A stretch of 64,000 nucleotides of DNA from assembly GCF_001690495.1 (NCBI RefSeq), contig NZ_LZGS01000044.1:1-64000 (forward strand). Reading direction: 5' to 3'. Under the pieces are notes generated by a model. That model was not told where the DNA came from, made no database searches, and saw only the letters and a program-made list of their open reading frames with translations. The DNA comes from Gilliamella sp. App4-10 (lineage in GTDB: Bacteria > Pseudomonadota > Gammaproteobacteria > Enterobacterales > Orbaceae). Of this stretch, positions 25,764 to 35,087 are shown one piece after another (the first letter of the stretch is position 1; each line of letters starts with the position of its first letter). The translations under genes were made by a program, and so were the position numbers.

Positions 25764-25954
25764 TTTTAGGCTTTATCAAGCTAAAAAATGTGTTTTTATT
25801 CGTTTTAGTGAGTTTTTATTGATTTGTTATTTTGATTAATACATCTGAATTTAGATGAAGTGAGGAGTACATATCTATTTTTTGTATGCAATGAAAATAA
25901 TTTACTGGTTTTATTTTAGAAAGGAAAACAAATTAAAGGTACTTAAAATGAAAA

Positions 25955-25975
25955 AAGGGCACCAAGCGTGCCCTT
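25955..25975 (-). terminator. Rho-independent terminator after apt
   Basis: An 8-bp stem AAGGGCAC (25955-25962) with GTGCCCTT (25968-25975), 5-base loop. On the minus strand it ends in a run of six U. Confidence 0.9.
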
Positions 25976-25986
25976 AATAATAATCA

Positions 25987-26538
25987 TTATTCGCCGTCAA
26001 AATTAACTAAAGTAAAGCAATCAATCCCCATATCCGTTAACTTGGATTTGCCACCTAAATCGGGTAAGTTGATCACAAATGCGGCATTTTCGGCAATACC
26101 ACCAGCTTTACGAATTAAATTAGCTGTTGCGGCGATCGTTCCACCAGTAGCAAGTAAATCATCAATAATTAATACTCGTTCACCCGGTTTAATGGCATCT
26201 GTGTGAATTTCTAATGTGTCTGTACCGTACTCAAGTTGATATTCTTCTTTAAATACGTGACGAGGTAATTTATTAGGTTTACGAACAGGAATAAAACCTA
26301 CACCCAATGCGAGCGCAATTGGTGCTGCAAAAATAAAGCCTCGAGCTTCTGTGCCTACTACTTTGTCAATTTTTTTATTACGATAATGTTCAATTAATAA
26401 TTCAACAGTAGTTTTAAATGCAATAGGATCAGCAAGTAAACTGGTGATATCACGAAACAAAACCCCTTCTTTTGGGTAATTGGGAATGGTAAGAATGCTG
26501 TCTTTAATTAATGCAAGTTTTTCTTGTAACTGATTCAT
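25987..26538 (-). CDS. apt: Adenine phosphoribosyltransferase
   Basis: Salvages adenine with PRPP to AMP. 183 residues, same length as E. coli Apt. FRDITSLL, the GTEARGFIF block and the PRPP loop [13 protein letters not shown] near 125-137 are visible. Single gene with a strong terminator 12 bp after the stop. The usual neighbour dnaX is not here. Confidence 0.97.
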   Translation of the reverse strand: MNQLQEKLALIKDSILTIPNYPKEGVLFRDITSLLADPIAFKTTVELLIEHYRNKKIDKVVGTEARGFIFAAPIALALGVGFIPVRKPNKLPRHVFKEEYQLEYGTDTLEIHTDAIKPGERVLIIDDLLATGGTIAATANLIRKAGGIAENAAFVINLPDLGGKSKLTDMGIDCFTLVNFDGE

Positions 26539-26742
26539 TTAAATGCTCTCTAAGTCTTTTCTATAAGAGTTGCTAATTTTTCATTATATACCTGCAAACT
26601 TTTTAGTTGCAATAAAGAAACCGTAATATCATACTGAAAACCAGCAATTCTTGTAAGTTAATATGTTAGTGTCATTAGCCTTTATAGTAATTAATATTAT
26701 AAATAATACCATGTCGTAAAAAATACTTTTTAAACACTTTAT

Positions 26743-26772
26743 GTTTTTTACAGTTTTTTACAGTTTTTTACA
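26743..26772. repeat. GTTTTTTACA tandem repeat, three perfect copies
   Basis: Three exact copies of a 10-mer. The last contains the stop codon of ada on the minus strand, so the repeat starts within the gene end and runs into the 3' region. Confidence 0.9.
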
Positions 26773-27841
26773 AAAGCATTTTATTTTGATTTGAGTGATT
26801 CTTTTCATGTTCAATTAACCAGCGTTTTCTTTCTAATCCTCCGCCATACCCCATTAATTCACCATTTGATCCAATAACCCGGTGACAAGGTATGATAATT
26901 GCGACTCGATTACACCCATTTGCGTTTGCAACTGCACGTATAGCATGTGGATTATTGATGTTTTCTGCTTGTGCTTTATAAGTAGTTAGTTTTCCATAGG
27001 GGATTTGTTTTAAACAGTCCCAAACGGTTTGCTGAAAATCCGTTCCAGGGGTATGCAAATTGACATTAAAATGTTGTCTTTTTCCTTGAAAGTACTCACT
27101 AAGTTCTTCTTTGGCTTGTTTTATATGTTTGTTATCTCCAAAAATTATCTGCAATTTTAACTGTCTTTGCAACTGTTCGAATTCGGTTTCTAACATTCGT
27201 CTGTCGACAAATTCTAATAAGCAGATCCCTTGATTAGTGGAACATATAAACATAGGGCCTAATGGTGTTGTTAAGCGATTAATTAGGATAATGTCTTGGT
27301 TAATGCTCATTAATGGGGCATTTTTGGTGATTTTTTTATAGGTATATCCAAAGCCACTTAAAGATTCATACCCTGTATCATAAGCGGTATTGATGACATT
27401 TTTGCCGACTTTAAGCTCTTGAAAGGCATGATTAATTCGATACATTCTTTGGTAGGATTGGAAAGTGATACCATAGTGTTTTTTGAACCAACGTCTAACT
27501 GTTTCGGGACTTATTTGATGTTCTTTTAATCGTGTATCCGATATTTTTGTTTTGGAATTTTGTGTAATTAATGCGATAGCTTTAACGACTTCTGGCGGTG
27601 CTTCATTTGCGTTTTCAGTTGGTTTACAAATTTTACAAGGGCGATATCCTGCATCAAGGGCTTCTTTAAAAGTGCTAAAAAATTCTACATTTTCAAATTT
27701 TGGTTTTTTTGCTCGGCAAGTTGCAATACAAAATATCGATGTTGTTTTGACGCCAGCGTAGAATACCCCAATATAGTGCTGATCCTTTACTAGTAAAGCT
27801 TGATAGTATTGTTTTATTTTGTCGACATTGGTAATAAGCAT
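26768..27841 (-). CDS. ada: Bifunctional Ada: methylated-DNA methyltransferase and transcriptional activator
   Basis: 357 residues from ATG 27841 (a TTG six codons earlier is also open), near the 354 of E. coli Ada. N-terminal zinc/methyl-phosphotriester domain with Cys residues in SIFCIATCRAKKPKFENV and RPCKICKP. An AraC-type HTH block follows (SPETVRRWFKKHYGITFQ, near 115-135), then the C-terminal O6-methylguanine transferase with active Cys in IIPCHRVIG and the GYGGGLERKRWL end. Self-methylation turns it into an activator of its own repair regulon. Monocistronic. Confidence 0.95.
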   Translation of the reverse strand: MLITNVDKIKQYYQALLVKDQHYIGVFYAGVKTTSIFCIATCRAKKPKFENVEFFSTFKEALDAGYRPCKICKPTENANEAPPEVVKAIALITQNSKTKISDTRLKEHQISPETVRRWFKKHYGITFQSYQRMYRINHAFQELKVGKNVINTAYDTGYESLSGFGYTYKKITKNAPLMSINQDIILINRLTTPLGPMFICSTNQGICLLEFVDRRMLETEFEQLQRQLKLQIIFGDNKHIKQAKEELSEYFQGKRQHFNVNLHTPGTDFQQTVWDCLKQIPYGKLTTYKAQAENINNPHAIRAVANANGCNRVAIIIPCHRVIGSNGELMGYGGGLERKRWLIEHEKNHSNQNKMLL

Positions 27842-28104
27842 AATTTTTAAAGGTCTCAATTTTAGTTAATTTAATAACTGAGTGATCAGCAATCCGGTTA
27901 GCATATTAAATAAACACGAAACGTTGCAACCGAAAAAAAGACAACTATTTTTTATTTTGTTGTTTAGTCTGATTTGGGCTTAAATATTATTGATGATCGC
28001 AAGATTAGCGCGTGGCACAAATGGAGTTTATTGAATATTTAAACATTGGCATTATTTATAAAAAACCTTAACCATATTAATAATATTTTTTGATTAGGTT
28101 TTTT

Positions 28105-28944
28105 TTAATTTGCGTATAAAGGTGAAGAGTTTAATGATTTAGCCACAACACTATGGATTGAGAGTGTTTTAAGTTTGTCTTGAATGGTTAATGCTTGCTG
28201 TTTTGATTCACATTGTGTAAAAACACATGCACCGGTCCCAGTTAACCGGGTAACACCATATTGTGAAAGATAAGCAATGATACTGTCTACTTTAGGGTAA
28301 CGTTTTCGAACAACGCTTTCACAATCGTTTTTCAATTCGTTAAACGGCAATGAAAGCAAATCAGTGATGTTTTGGACCGGTGTGTCACGAGTTAGTTCAG
28401 GATCATTAAAAATTTTAACTGTAGATATTTCAATATTAGGGTAAGTAACTAGGTACCAATATTCTGGTATATCTACAGGCTGAAATTGATCACCAATTCC
28501 TTCGGCAAAAGCAGCGTGTCCATAAATAAAAATAGGGACATCGGCACCAATTTTTCGTCCTATGTTCATTAATGTTTCAGTTGATAAGTTAAGTTGCCAT
28601 AACTGATTAAGTGCCACTAATACTGTTGCTGCATTGGACGATGCGCCGCCCAATCCCCCCCCCATTGGGATCTTTTTATCAATTGTGATATCCACACCTA
28701 AATTATTGCGATTGGTATAAGTTTTTAATTGTTCAGCAGCAATAACCATTAAGTTTTTATTAGTCGGTATGTTTGCAAAATCGGTTAATAAGTTAATTTT
28801 ATTATCTTTACGCACGCTAAACGTTACAGTGTCACAATAATCAATAAATTGAAACAACGTTTGTAAATTATGATACTTGTCAGCACGACGACCAGTAATA
28901 TATAAAAATAAATTTAATTTAGCAGGTGATAACCACTGTTTCAT
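28105..28944 (-). CDS. ispE: 4-diphosphocytidyl-2-C-methyl-D-erythritol kinase
   Basis: GHMP kinase of the MEP isoprenoid pathway. 279 residues from the ATG (a GTG one codon earlier is possible). LSPAKLNLFLYITGRRADKYH at the N-terminus, ATP loop PMGGGLGGASSNAAT near 95-109, C-terminal GTGACVF. It follows lolB by 12 bp on the same strand, the standard enterobacterial order; prs, which often comes next, is replaced here by ada. Confidence 0.96.
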   Translation of the reverse strand: MKQWLSPAKLNLFLYITGRRADKYHNLQTLFQFIDYCDTVTFSVRKDNKINLLTDFANIPTNKNLMVIAAEQLKTYTNRNNLGVDITIDKKIPMGGGLGGASSNAATVLVALNQLWQLNLSTETLMNIGRKIGADVPIFIYGHAAFAEGIGDQFQPVDIPEYWYLVTYPNIEISTVKIFNDPELTRDTPVQNITDLLSLPFNELKNDCESVVRKRYPKVDSIIAYLSQYGVTRLTGTGACVFTQCESKQQALTIQDKLKTLSIHSVVAKSLNSSPLYAN

Positions 28945-28956
28945 CACTATTTTCCG

Positions 28957-29577
28957 TTATCGTAAAATCCAGTCACTAATTTTTAATCGAACAACTTTGT
29001 CATCATGCATAAGTTCGATTGTAGCAGGCAAATCAATCTTTTGATTTTTATAGGTATAAGTTGCGTAACTTGGAATTTTTAATGTCCATTTATTATTGTT
29101 TTGCATAAATACGGTTGAAACTAATCGTCCAAAATTGTCTAATTTGTCAGTATAGATATTGTCTGAAAATCCTTTTAGCCAATTGTGTAACGAATTCAGT
29201 GGGATATTTACGTTAGATATTTTTTTCATGAGATTTTCAACATTGGCATCTTGGTAACTTCCACCATGTCTATCAATCAATTGAGCAGAATTAGGCTCGG
29301 CTTTTAAGGTTAGAATATTGGTACCGACGGGGGTGGTCAATTTGACTTGATAATTATCGGTTGATTGTTGAGTTATTAAAAATCGTCCATAACTACGCGA
29401 TTTATCACTTATATAAGCGATACTACCTTTCACTTGAAAAGCGTTTATTTGTTTTAGATTTTGTTGATGAACTTGCCATTGTTGTTCAATTGAAGCGGTA
29501 CTTTGAGATTTTGTTGCTTGGCAAGCTGTGATAAATAAAGATAGCATGACAATAAAAGCATATTTAATTTTAGACAT
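28957..29577 (-). CDS. lolB: Outer-membrane lipoprotein LolB
   Basis: Accepts lipoproteins from LolA and inserts them in the outer membrane. 206 residues, signal peptide with lipobox FITAC (Cys19). The mature part keeps the LolB pattern (VKGSIAYISDKSRSYGRF, then LTTPVGTNILTL, then NWLKG). Divergent from hemA with 170 bp between, and first gene of lolB-ispE. Confidence 0.93.
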   Translation of the reverse strand: MSKIKYAFIVMLSLFITACQATKSQSTASIEQQWQVHQQNLKQINAFQVKGSIAYISDKSRSYGRFLITQQSTDNYQVKLTTPVGTNILTLKAEPNSAQLIDRHGGSYQDANVENLMKKISNVNIPLNSLHNWLKGFSDNIYTDKLDNFGRLVSTVFMQNNNKWTLKIPSYATYTYKNQKIDLPATIELMHDDKVVRLKISDWILR

Positions 29578-29747
29578 GAAATAACTCTTTAATTGATAGT
29601 GTATGTGCCAATGATAGCAGTATTATAACTGATAATCGTCTAAATAAGAAAAAGAACCTTTAGTGTTTTTTATGTATAATATAGGCTTAAGCACGTTTAA
29701 CAAAATAGTATATATTTAATATAACTTTTAAAAAAAGAAGTACTGCA

Positions 29748-31019
29748 ATGTCAATTATAATTTTTGGTGTTAATCATAAATCTGCGCCAGTCGCTTTAAG
29801 GGAAAGGCTTGCTTTTCCTACTGAGATTGTTGATAAAGCGCTATATAGCTTATACCAACATCCTTTGGTTGAAGGGTGCGTGATTTTGTCTACTTGTAAT
29901 CGAACAGAAATTTATCTGAGTTATGAACATCAAACCGATGACCTAAGATTAAAACAATCAGTTGAAAATTGGTTAGGGCAATTTCATCATATTGATATTG
30001 AGTTATACCGAAATTCACTTTATTGGTATGACGGTCAACAAGCCGTTGAACATTTGATGTCTGTGGCTAGCGGTTTGGACTCTATGATTATTGGTGAGCC
30101 ACAAATTCTTGGGCAAGTTAAGCAGGCATATAGTTTTGCGCAAAAACAAAACTGTTTATCTGTCCAACTAAAAAAATTATTTCAAACAGTATTTCATGTG
30201 GCAAAAGTTGTCCGCAGTGAAACCAATATAGGTGCTAATACGGCATCTGTCGCTTATGCCGCTTGTTTAGTTGCTCGTCATCTTTTTGTTGATACTTCTA
30301 GTTTAAACATTATGCTTGTCGGAGCAGGGGAAACGATAGAGCTTATCTCGCGCTACTTAAAACCGCATGGATTTAATCAAGTGATTATTGCCAATCGTAC
30401 CCGTGAAAAGGCATTAAAACTTGCGGCTGGTATCGATGCAGAAATCATTTCATTGCCGGATATTGCTAATCGACTTAAAGATGTTGATATTGTGATTAGT
30501 TCAACAGCGAGCCCTTTACCTATCATAGGTAAAGGTATGGTTGAACGCACCTTACGTGCTAGAAATTATTGCAAGATGCTATTTATTGATTTAGCTGTTC
30601 CCCGCGATGTCGAGGAAGAGGTTAATCAGCTGGAGAATGTGCATCTTTATACTATTGATGATTTACACAAAACGGTTGAAAATAATTTAGAGCAACGCGC
30701 TATTGCCGCTAAAGAAGCACAATATCTTATTCAAGAGCAAGCTGAACTTTTCATTGATTGGCTTAAGACAAGACATGCAGTTGCTTATGTTAAGCAGTAT
30801 CGTCGTAATGCGGAAAGTATTAAGCGTGAATTAGAAATAAAAGCCTTAAATGCTATTAAGCAAGGCGCTAATATTGACGATGTTTTTACTGAGTTTTCCC
30901 ATCGTTTAACTAATAAATTAATCCACGCACCGACTCAAACACTATTTCATGCAGCTACACATGATTGTGCTGACTGTTTTAAAGTGCTTAGTAAAGGTTT
31001 GGGTTTAAAAGAACATTAG
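29748..31019 (+). CDS. hemA: Glutamyl-tRNA reductase
   Basis: First step of tetrapyrrole synthesis: reduces Glu-tRNA with NADPH to glutamate-1-semialdehyde. 423 residues. Catalytic Cys in ILSTCNRTEIY near 50, GEPQILGQVKQAY near 115, NADPH loop MLVGAGETIEL near 192, and the C-terminal dimerisation helices. Divergent from lolB as in enterobacteria, but prfA, the usual next gene, is missing and a small DUF1289 gene follows. Confidence 0.97.
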   Translation: MSIIIFGVNHKSAPVALRERLAFPTEIVDKALYSLYQHPLVEGCVILSTCNRTEIYLSYEHQTDDLRLKQSVENWLGQFHHIDIELYRNSLYWYDGQQAVEHLMSVASGLDSMIIGEPQILGQVKQAYSFAQKQNCLSVQLKKLFQTVFHVAKVVRSETNIGANTASVAYAACLVARHLFVDTSSLNIMLVGAGETIELISRYLKPHGFNQVIIANRTREKALKLAAGIDAEIISLPDIANRLKDVDIVISSTASPLPIIGKGMVERTLRARNYCKMLFIDLAVPRDVEEEVNQLENVHLYTIDDLHKTVENNLEQRAIAAKEAQYLIQEQAELFIDWLKTRHAVAYVKQYRRNAESIKRELEIKALNAIKQGANIDDVFTEFSHRLTNKLIHAPTQTLFHAATHDCADCFKVLSKGLGLKEH

Positions 31020-31054
31020 TCAACGTGTAACTTTACCTAAAAGTTGAGAAATAA

Positions 31055-31303
31055 TTGGAGCAGATTGAACTTTTTGATATCTCAAGCCCTTGTAAACGGG
31101 TTTGCGAAACTGATAAAAAAGGCTATTGTATTACCTGTTATCGCTCAAGAGAAGAGAGATTTAAATGGTTAACCTTGAGTGATAGCCAAAAGCGAGAAGT
31201 TTTACGTTTATGCAAACAGCGGGCGTTAAGGCGCCGTTATCTATTATCACAACAACAACCACAATTAAATCCAACCACTTCACAATTTGATCTTAATTTC
31301 TGA
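31055..31303 (+). CDS. DUF1289 Fe-S/zinc-type small protein
   Basis: 82 residues from a TTG start. The DUF1289 pattern is clear: SSPCKRVCETDKKGYCITCYRSREE, four cysteines in the first 30 residues, then the W of FKWLTLSDSQK. Function unknown. A Gln/Pro-rich tail is not conserved in the family. It lies 36 bp after hemA and may share its transcript. Confidence 0.8.
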   Translation: MEQIELFDISSPCKRVCETDKKGYCITCYRSREERFKWLTLSDSQKREVLRLCKQRALRRRYLLSQQQPQLNPTTSQFDLNF

Positions 31304-31424
31304 AATCTACTTATCTATTTTTAATTGTATATTGTAATCTTGTTTAACTAAGAGTAGGATTTTTTATACATATAAAGATGGCAATTATTGAGTCACCTTT
31401 TTAAATTTTATTGGAATTTAGAAT

Positions 31425-31667
31425 ATGAAAATGTGTATTGCTTGCGGCATGCCAATGACGGTTATTGCTGATTATCCATTGCTTGATATGTCTAAAAGCT
31501 ATTGTAAACATTGTGCTCATAAAGATGGCACAATGAAAACATTTGACGAAAAATGGCATGAAGTCACATTACAATATGCTAAAAATCACAATATTGATAA
31601 GGCAATAGCTAAGCAAACAGCTTATATCATCCTTAAAAAATTACCCGCATGGAAATCTAGATGGTAG
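31425..31667 (+). CDS. Putative zinc-ribbon protein
   Basis: 80 residues. CIACGMPM at 4-11 and YCKHCAHKDGTMKTFDE near 27-43 form a four-Cys zinc-binding unit of the zf-ribbon_2 type, followed by a helical domain (YAKNHNIDKAIAKQTAYIILKKLP). Function unknown. A GGAATTTAGAAT leader gives a modest ribosome site. It stands alone before the tRNA-Leu gene. Confidence 0.75.
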   Translation: MKMCIACGMPMTVIADYPLLDMSKSYCKHCAHKDGTMKTFDEKWHEVTLQYAKNHNIDKAIAKQTAYIILKKLPAWKSRW

Positions 31668-31766
31668 CTTGTTTTTTAGGCATATAAAGCACTTTGCGAT
31701 AATACTTGTTGCAGATATTACAAAGCTAAGTATAATGCTTAACGTTTACTTATTTACACGTGTAAT

Positions 31767-31853
31767 GCCAGTGTGGCGAAATTGGTAGACGCAGCGGATT
31801 CAAAATCCGCCGCCCTTAAAAGCGTGTCGGTTCGAGTCCGACCACTGGCACCA
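31767..31853 (+). tRNA. tRNA-Leu(CAA)
   Basis: An 87-nt class II tRNA with encoded CCA. Acceptor GCCAGTG pairs CACTGGC, anticodon loop TTCAAAA gives CAA, and a long variable arm follows. A terminator comes 15 bp later. Confidence 0.95.
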
Positions 31854-31868
31854 ATTCCCAAAAAAAGC

Positions 31869-31891
31869 ACCAGCTAAAAGCTGGTTTTTTT
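31869..31891 (+). terminator. Terminator after tRNA-Leu(CAA)
   Basis: A 7-bp stem ACCAGCT (31869-31875) with AGCTGGT (31879-31885), 3-base loop, followed by seven T. Confidence 0.9.
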
Positions 31892-32338
31892 ATGTCCAAA
31901 ATCTCATCAAGGCAGGATTCTACAATATTTAGCTGTTAACTGATTCTACCAAAATCAATTCCAATTGACCCAAATCGATCACAAAACTGAACGTGATAGC
32001 GTAATCATTGATCTAAATAAACGATCAATAAGCATTGATTGATCGAAAATATCGATATGACAATGTTCCTCTATTCATTAATAATTAAATAAAAATAATA
32101 ATTCTTTTTTATTTCTTGTTCCGTAGATTGGAAAAACAATTTGATAATTTAACGCATAATTAAAATATAACGCGTGGGTGTAAAAGCCATCGGATTTTTG
32201 TTCAGATAAAGCATAAAGTTCTATTTGTGAATTTAGTTAATACTATATTTACGAAAAATTATATTACTTTATAAGAATTAACTGATTAAAAATAACGCAA
32301 TGTTTCTATTTTGGGAAAGGGTTATAATAGGGAAATAG
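31892..32338. other. Gene-poor stretch between tRNA-Leu and a decaying operon
   Basis: 447 bp without a supported gene. It contains GATTCTAC twice (about 31916 and 31942) and clustered TTGATC/GATCAA words around 32005-32046 that can pair locally. No copy of the tRNA-Leu 3' end was noticed, so an att site is not supported. Confidence 0.6.
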
Positions 32339-33270
32339 ATGATGGGTAGGAAGAAAGATTCAAATGTTAGTGCCGGACAAAAACTGTTGAAAATGTATCA
32401 CATTTTGCTATCAGATAATAAACCGCATTATCAATCAGATTTAGCTGAAATACTAAACTGTTCTGCTAAAACAGTCACAGAAAAAATCGTTAACAGATCA
32501 AGAAAAAAAATCATTAGAAAAGTTAGAAAATAAAGAAAAAGCAAACTTTAATAAAATGCTTGAAATAGACAAAAAAGCACGGGCTAAATACGAGAGAACT
32601 GTCAATATAGCCTATTATACTAGCAGTAAGTTTGCTAAAGATGTCGCTCTTAATGGTGCATTATCGAGTGTAACCACTACTGTTACTAATATATTTTTCA
32701 CTACGCAAAAAATGCTTGGAAAAATGATTCGGGGGAAATGTGGGGGCATATAACGGTAGCTATAAAATTAATCTTTTTCAACCCTAATTCATTGCCTTTA
32801 GGTCAATTAGTTAAAGAAGTAAGTAAAATTATTAGTGCTGGAATTTCCGTTGTTTGTGGTACTGCTATTTATAGTATCTGTTCACAATTATTTGCTTTTC
32901 CATTTGGCACTGAGTTATCTGCATTTTGTAGCGCACTAGCTACTGGTATTTTAACCACTATCTAGATAGAGGGGCTCTTCCTCAAAAGATTTGGGCATTT
33001 TTAGATAAATTTAAGGATAAATACGAAAGAACACTCGATTTTTTTAGAGCTGTAAATGCTGAATTAGATAATTATTTAAAAGAATTGGCAAGGCTAGAGT
33101 TCAATATGGATACACAACAATTAGCGTCGTTTACATTGCATCTTACCACAACCAATAATGAACTAGAACGCAGCTTTCTGTTAAAAGAAGAAGTAAAACG
33201 CCGCGGCATTAAATTACCATTTGAAGCTGGCAATTTAGAATCAGTGTATTCATGGATAAAATCACTATGA
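32339..33270 (+). pseudogene. Multiply frameshifted accessory gene(s): HTH start plus membrane-anchored helical protein
   Basis: Four consecutive open stretches in changing frames read on like one or two broken genes. 32339-32533 encodes a WYL-regulator-like HTH (HYQSDLAEILNCSAKTVTEKI). A frame through 32556-32753 gives a charged helix and NIAYYTSSKFAKDVALNGAL. 32738-32965 gives a glycine/alanine-rich hydrophobic segment. A last frame from about 32964 to 33270 gives a helical part (KDKYERTLDFFRAVNAEL...) ending at the TGA that overlaps the next ATG. I do not recognise the family. The chain of frameshifts argues for decay rather than several small genes. Confidence 0.6.
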
Positions 33271-33536
33271 GCAATTTGCCTCCATTTCCTTGTTATCAAT
33301 GTGGAGCTTGTTGTTGCAATGTTAATCGCTCGCAAGAAACACAATTTCTGGATAGTGGTAATGGGGTATGTCGTTATTATGACCATCAAACAAAATTATG
33401 TACCATTTATGAAACAAGGCTAGATATTTGTTGTGTAGATAAACAATATCAGCTCAATTATAAAGATAAATATAGTTGGGTTGAGTTTATCGAGATAAAT
33501 ACTATTGCATGCAAAATATTGAATTCGAAAACTTAG
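33267..33536 (+). CDS. YkgJ-family cysteine-cluster protein
   Basis: 89 residues from ATG 33267, which overlaps the upstream stop as ATGA; an in-frame ATG 15 bases earlier is less likely. Eight cysteines, several in the YkgJ arrangement: FPCYQCGACCCNV near the start, GVCRYYD, LCTIYETRLDICC, and a last Cys in IACKIL. Such clusters bind zinc or iron. The stop-start overlap couples it to the broken upstream gene, so it was part of that operon. It is itself intact. Confidence 0.72.
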   Translation: MSNLPPFPCYQCGACCCNVNRSQETQFLDSGNGVCRYYDHQTKLCTIYETRLDICCVDKQYQLNYKDKYSWVEFIEINTIACKILNSKT

Positions 33537-33727
33537 TTGTAAAAGATTGCCATTTAGATGTATGTGTTTGTATTCGGGTTATAGATAAAGGCAATGACAT
33601 AAATAAAAATACAGTATAGCTAATTGCATCAGTTAAAAATCACAATATCTGGGGAAAATTATATATGTTACCCGTTGCTATTTTGCATCCTTATATTGTT
33701 AAGAAATTATTTGAAAATACAAAATAA
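33509..33727 (+). pseudogene. Small conserved-looking ORF with an in-frame TAG
   Basis: The frame opens at an ATG inside the end of the YkgJ-like gene and runs 36 codons to TAG (33617-33619). It then continues, with protein-like composition, through GKLYMLPVAILHPYIVKKLFE to TAA at 33725. A single substitution explains the stop. Family not recognised. It is the third member of the decaying operon. Confidence 0.5.
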
Positions 33728-34000
33728 TAAGTCTGTTATCATAAATAGCTTATCAATTTGCAATGGGCATGCCAGCTTTATTGCATAATATAGTGATGTG
33801 ATTAATTTCAAATCTATAAATAAAATATAAAAACATCCTGCTTAAATTAAAATTTTTAGCTTTTATTGCGTTTATTTTATGAACAGATTTTATTTTTCAT
33901 AAACATTTGATACTATTTAATCAATACAATCAATTAGCCTATAACGAGTTGTTATTTCGTTAAGATTTATTATGAATCTTTTAAAACAATAAGGTGTTAT

Positions 34001-35074
34001 ATGAAAAATATAAGCAGGAAATCGGTTGTTATTGCAGTTGTTATTGTTGCCGTCATGTTTATTTTATGGCAACAATTAAAAACAGAAGGCTATGGTAAAG
34101 GTTTTATTAGTGGCAATGGGCGCATTGAAGCGACCGAGATCAATATTTCGACTAAATTAGCTGGCAGAATTGAAAAAATTAACGTTGATGAAGGCGATTT
34201 TGTTAAAGCTGGTCAGTCGCTAGTCATTATGCAAACTGACACTTTACAGGCACAATTAAACGAAGCACAGGCGCAATATGGGCAAGCAATCAGTAATGAG
34301 ATCAGCGCTCAAGCTCAAGTTGAATTAAAAATGAGCGATAAAGTTGCTGCTCAAGCCGGTGTGAGTCAACGAGAAAGCGATTTAGATATTGCATCTAAAC
34401 ATTTACAACGAACTACCGCTCTTTATCATAAAGGCGCAATATCTATTCAACAATTCGATGATGATACCGCTAAATTTAATAGCGCTAAAGCTGCGTTAGA
34501 TTCAGCAAAATCTCAAGTTACAGCGGCTGATTCTGCAATTGCCGTGGCTCAGGCAGGTGTTGATAGCGCTAAAGCAGCTATTAATGTTGCTAGTGCTAAT
34601 ATAAGACAAATTCAAGCTGATATTGATGATAGTACTTTAATTGCGCCTGTTGATGGCCGTATTCAATATCGCATTGCTCAGTTAGGCGAAGTTTTACCGT
34701 CGGGCGGTAAAGTACTAAATCTAGTTAATCTGTATGATGTTTATTTAACTTTCTTTTTACCTGAAACTGTCGCGGGTAAGGTGGCTATTGGTGATGAAGT
34801 CAGGCTCATTTTAGACGCACTACCTGATAAAGCGATTTTAGCTAAAATTTCGTTTGTTTCAAGCGTTGCCCAATTTACGCCCAAAACCGTTGAAACAAAA
34901 GATGAACGTCAAAAATTAATGTTTAGAGTTAAAGCACAATTAAGCCCTGAATTATTAAAATGTTATATTACTCAAGTTAAAACAGGTTTACCAGGTGTGG
35001 CTTGGGTTAAACTTGATCCTAACATGCCATGGCCAGCTGGCTTATCTGATATTGCAAAATGTCCAACCGAATAA
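34001..35074 (+). CDS. yhiI: HlyD-family membrane-fusion protein, YhiI type
   Basis: 357 residues, periplasmic adaptor of the yhiI-rbbA-yhhJ exporter. N-terminal membrane anchor ([15 protein letters not shown]), lipoyl-like half motifs ([20 protein letters not shown] and [20 protein letters not shown]) around a long alanine-rich coiled coil (about 85-205), then the beta-barrel domain. An AAGGTGTTAT ribosome site precedes the ATG. The next gene starts 13 bp later. Exported substrate unknown. Confidence 0.92.
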   Translation: MKNISRKSVVIAVVIVAVMFILWQQLKTEGYGKGFISGNGRIEATEINISTKLAGRIEKINVDEGDFVKAGQSLVIMQTDTLQAQLNEAQAQYGQAISNEISAQAQVELKMSDKVAAQAGVSQRESDLDIASKHLQRTTALYHKGAISIQQFDDDTAKFNSAKAALDSAKSQVTAADSAIAVAQAGVDSAKAAINVASANIRQIQADIDDSTLIAPVDGRIQYRIAQLGEVLPSGGKVLNLVNLYDVYLTFFLPETVAGKVAIGDEVRLILDALPDKAILAKISFVSSVAQFTPKTVETKDERQKLMFRVKAQLSPELLKCYITQVKTGLPGVAWVKLDPNMPWPAGLSDIAKCPTE

Positions 35075-35087
35075 TTGGAGATAGTAA

